In this document: piece after piece, positions 62,876-64,000 of the stretch
Layout: each line of letters opens with the position of its first letter
How positions within the stretch are numbered: the stretch's first letter is position 1
Source of the DNA: DATFKA01 sp035268885
GTDB taxonomy: Bacteria > Bacteroidota > Bacteroidia > Chitinophagales > Saprospiraceae
Reading direction: 5' to 3'
Assembly (NCBI GenBank): GCA_035268885.1
Contig: DATFKA010000036.1
Location: 53,996 to 117,995, forward strand
DNA: 64,000 bases
Position numbers and translations under genes: made by a program
The notes under the pieces: model-generated
Told to the model about the DNA's origin: nothing
Database searches by the model: none
Seen by the model: only the letters and a program-made list of their open reading frames with translations

Positions 62876-63334
62876 TTACCCCAGGTAATCTTTAAAATTC
62901 ACCTTTCTCAAAATGAGGTATTCTTTATCCAGGTGGTCAAAATCTCCATTAGCGGTTATTAGTACCAAATTTAATACACTTCCGGTTGCAGCAATCCATA
63001 AGTCATTTTTCCCCATATTTTTTGAGGTAAAGTCGGCCTTTTTTCCCGGCCATTTACCTTGACTGAAAGCATCAATTTCGGCATATCTATCTATTATTTC
63101 TTCAACATTGATATCCGCAATTAAAAAGCGATTTAGCAGGTCATCAAGTTTAGAAATTTTTCGATCACCCCAATGGTTTTGTATAGCTAGTGATTTAATT
63201 TCACCCACGCTCACTACCGATAACACTACCCTATTATCACCAGTAAGAATTTTTAAATCTTCTTCTAATTTCCGAGATGGTACACTTCCCCTAACATATA
63301 CGAGTAATACATTCGTATCTAATAAATAGTCCAT
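62876..63334 (-). CDS. vapC: PIN-domain ribonuclease toxin (VapC-like)
   Basis: The 152-aa protein has the PIN acidic residues: LLDTNVLLVY (Asp), VVSVGEIKSL (Glu), MGKNDLWIAATG (Asp) and TANGDFDHL (Asp). Such proteins cut tRNA or mRNA. The gene lies 6 nt after the 93-aa antitoxin-like gene on the same strand, in the usual antitoxin-toxin order. The pair is AT-richer than its surroundings and lies between two tRNA-end repeats, which suggests acquisition. Confidence 0.88.
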   Translation of the reverse strand: MDYLLDTNVLLVYVRGSVPSRKLEEDLKILTGDNRVVLSVVSVGEIKSLAIQNHWGDRKISKLDDLLNRFLIADINVEEIIDRYAEIDAFSQGKWPGKKADFTSKNMGKNDLWIAATGSVLNLVLITANGDFDHLDKEYLILRKVNFKDYLG

Positions 63335-63340
63335 CTATCT

Positions 63341-63622
63341 TTAATCTAGTTGTAACAAAAGTTCCTCGAGGGGCTCCTCGATAGCAATAGATTCGGCTAG
63401 CTCAAAGAAGGCATCAGCTTCAATAGGCTCATAAGATTGCTCTTCCACTAATTCGACTATACTAACGGTTTTTCGGATTGGCTTGATCACCTTATCCCAA
63501 ATTCCTGATTGCTGCTTGCTCTCTTTTATATCCGATTCTATCTTTTCAAGAAGAGATGCTTCTTCTATGTCCATTATCTCTCGGATGAGCTCCATCTTTT
63601 TTTGATCGAGGTTTTGTGTCAT
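63341..63622 (-). CDS. Antitoxin-like partner of the PIN toxin
   Basis: The 93-aa acidic protein opens MTQNLDQKKMELIREIMDIEE, a helical pattern frequent in Bacteroidota antitoxins next to PIN toxins. No classic DNA-binding fold is obvious. A Glu-rich C-terminus could mask the toxin. It precedes the toxin by 6 nt, so the two are translated together. Assignment rests mainly on position. Confidence 0.7.
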   Translation of the reverse strand: MTQNLDQKKMELIREIMDIEEASLLEKIESDIKESKQQSGIWDKVIKPIRKTVSIVELVEEQSYEPIEADAFFELAESIAIEEPLEELLLQLD

Positions 63623-63850
63623 TTTATTGTTTTTTGCTGCTCCTTAAAGATAACAGCTTTTTTAGCTTAACACAATGTAAACTTTAATGGACGCGCACAT
63701 AGTTTTAGTCAAACGACATATTCGTTTGTAAAAGCATCTCCAGCACAGAAAAATCTTAGAAGGCTGCTATCAAATCATTTATTTTTACTTATGTAAAGTA
63801 CTGATAAAGAATCAAAAAGGAAAGAAATTATAACAAATACGAAGAAAATC

Positions 63851-63891
63851 AAAAAGTGCAAACTACTGATAATCAGTAACCTGCACTTTTT
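63851..63891 (-). terminator. Terminator of the tRNA-like gene
   Basis: AAAAAGTGCA (minus-strand order) pairs with TGCACTTTTT (63851-63860 with 63882-63891), with an inner ACTGAT/ATCAGT stem. It ends in Ts on the minus strand. Confidence 0.8.
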
Positions 63892-63963
63892 AGTGATTCC
63901 GCTGGGGGTCGAACCCAGGACCCTCCGCCTAAGGCGGATGCTATACCAACTGAGCAACCCCAG
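63892..63963 (-). pseudogene. Degenerate tRNA-like sequence
   Basis: On the minus strand a D-arm-like GCTCAGTTGGTATAGC, an anticodon-type stem TCCGC/GCGGA and a perfect T arm CTGGG-TTCGACC-CCCAG are present. The anticodon loop has only 5 nt (CTTAG), the D stem has a mismatch, and the 5' acceptor does not pair with the 3' CGGAATC. It is probably a damaged or chimeric tRNA, so no amino acid is assigned. Its stem loop matches the dispersed TCCGCCTnAGGCGGA palindrome. Confidence 0.55.
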
Positions 63964-63971
63964 AACAAAAA

Positions 63972-64000
63972 AAGCCCGTCTACCAGAAGGAGACAGGCTT
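63972..64000 (-). terminator. Terminator of a minus-strand gene beyond the window
   Basis: AAGCCTGTCT pairs with AGACGGGCTT on the minus strand (one mismatch), followed by seven Ts at 63967-63973. The transcript it ends starts outside the window. Confidence 0.75.

Noticed and set aside
63775..63957. 60-codon minus-strand frame over the tRNA-like gene and its terminator
   Set aside because: It reads through a tRNA T arm and a hairpin and has no protein-like features beyond a hydrophobic AT-rich end.

Overview
The window looks like a chromosomal segment of a Bacteroidota member, most likely class Saprospiria (Lewinella/Haliscomenobacter-like). The lineage call is inference. It rests on a PorP/SprF plus OmpA-type (PorE-like) pair from type IX secretion and gliding systems, an OstA-like protein, BatE, DUF4293, a GH3-family protein, an ExbB-ExbD-ExbD transport cluster, ribosomal protein bTHX, complete nqrABCDEF, Bacteroidota-style promoter boxes (TAnnTTTG at -7) and little use of Shine-Dalgarno sequences. 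There are no rRNA genes, CRISPR arrays, phage structural genes or intact transposase genes.

Layout. 1-8 kb: end of a TPM-domain membrane protein, a DUF1080 protein, dinB facing an S24/LexA-like repressor, a glucosaminidase-like protein without its catalytic Glu, ruvX, def, rnhA, tatD and a tRNA-Ser. 8-15 kb: ExbB/ExbD cluster, DUF4293, a DAO-family oxidoreductase, OstA-like and BatE. 15-23 kb: UPF1/IGHMBP2-type helicase, an ABC exporter, the ravA-viaA pair, a SlyD-type isomerase and an unknown gene. 24-33 kb: LolA-like, GH3, an S74 surface protein, the tiny bTHX gene, glgA-glgC, a membrane dipeptidase and a GT9 glycosyltransferase. 33-39 kb: PorP-like and PorE-like (with an added DUF1573 domain), a twice-frameshifted Uma2 pseudogene and pnuC. 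39-47.5 kb: Na+-translocating NADH:quinone reductase operon and a DEAD-box helicase. 47.5-56 kb: a probable respiratory sulfur module. 56-64 kb: a glycan-binding-type surface protein, a PSD1/DUF1501 pair, and a PIN toxin-antitoxin pair bracketed by copies of a tRNA 3' end.

The most interesting part is 47.5-56 kb. A 12-site multiheme cytochrome c diverges from a Tat-exported molybdopterin oxidoreductase, a four-cluster ferredoxin and an NrfD/PsrC membrane subunit. Two YeeE/YedE half-transporters and two membrane-anchored rhodanese-fold proteins follow. Both rhodaneses have lost the active-site cysteine, yet both end in the same basic tail with a terminal cysteine (KKR-[KR]-LEGC). This suggests a redox/sulfur-relay system using a C-terminal cysteine arm, in the manner of SoxY; that is a hypothesis.

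The intergenic DNA is also rich. Two long foldback (MITE-like) elements lie at 49411-49583 and 57686-57847. A 38-nt structured repeat sits just upstream of dinB and of the ABC exporter, with coordinated substitutions between the copies. A dispersed TCCGCCTnAGGCGGA palindrome recurs. Hairpins overlap stop codons, and an att-like duplication of a tRNA 3' end flanks the toxin-antitoxin pair.
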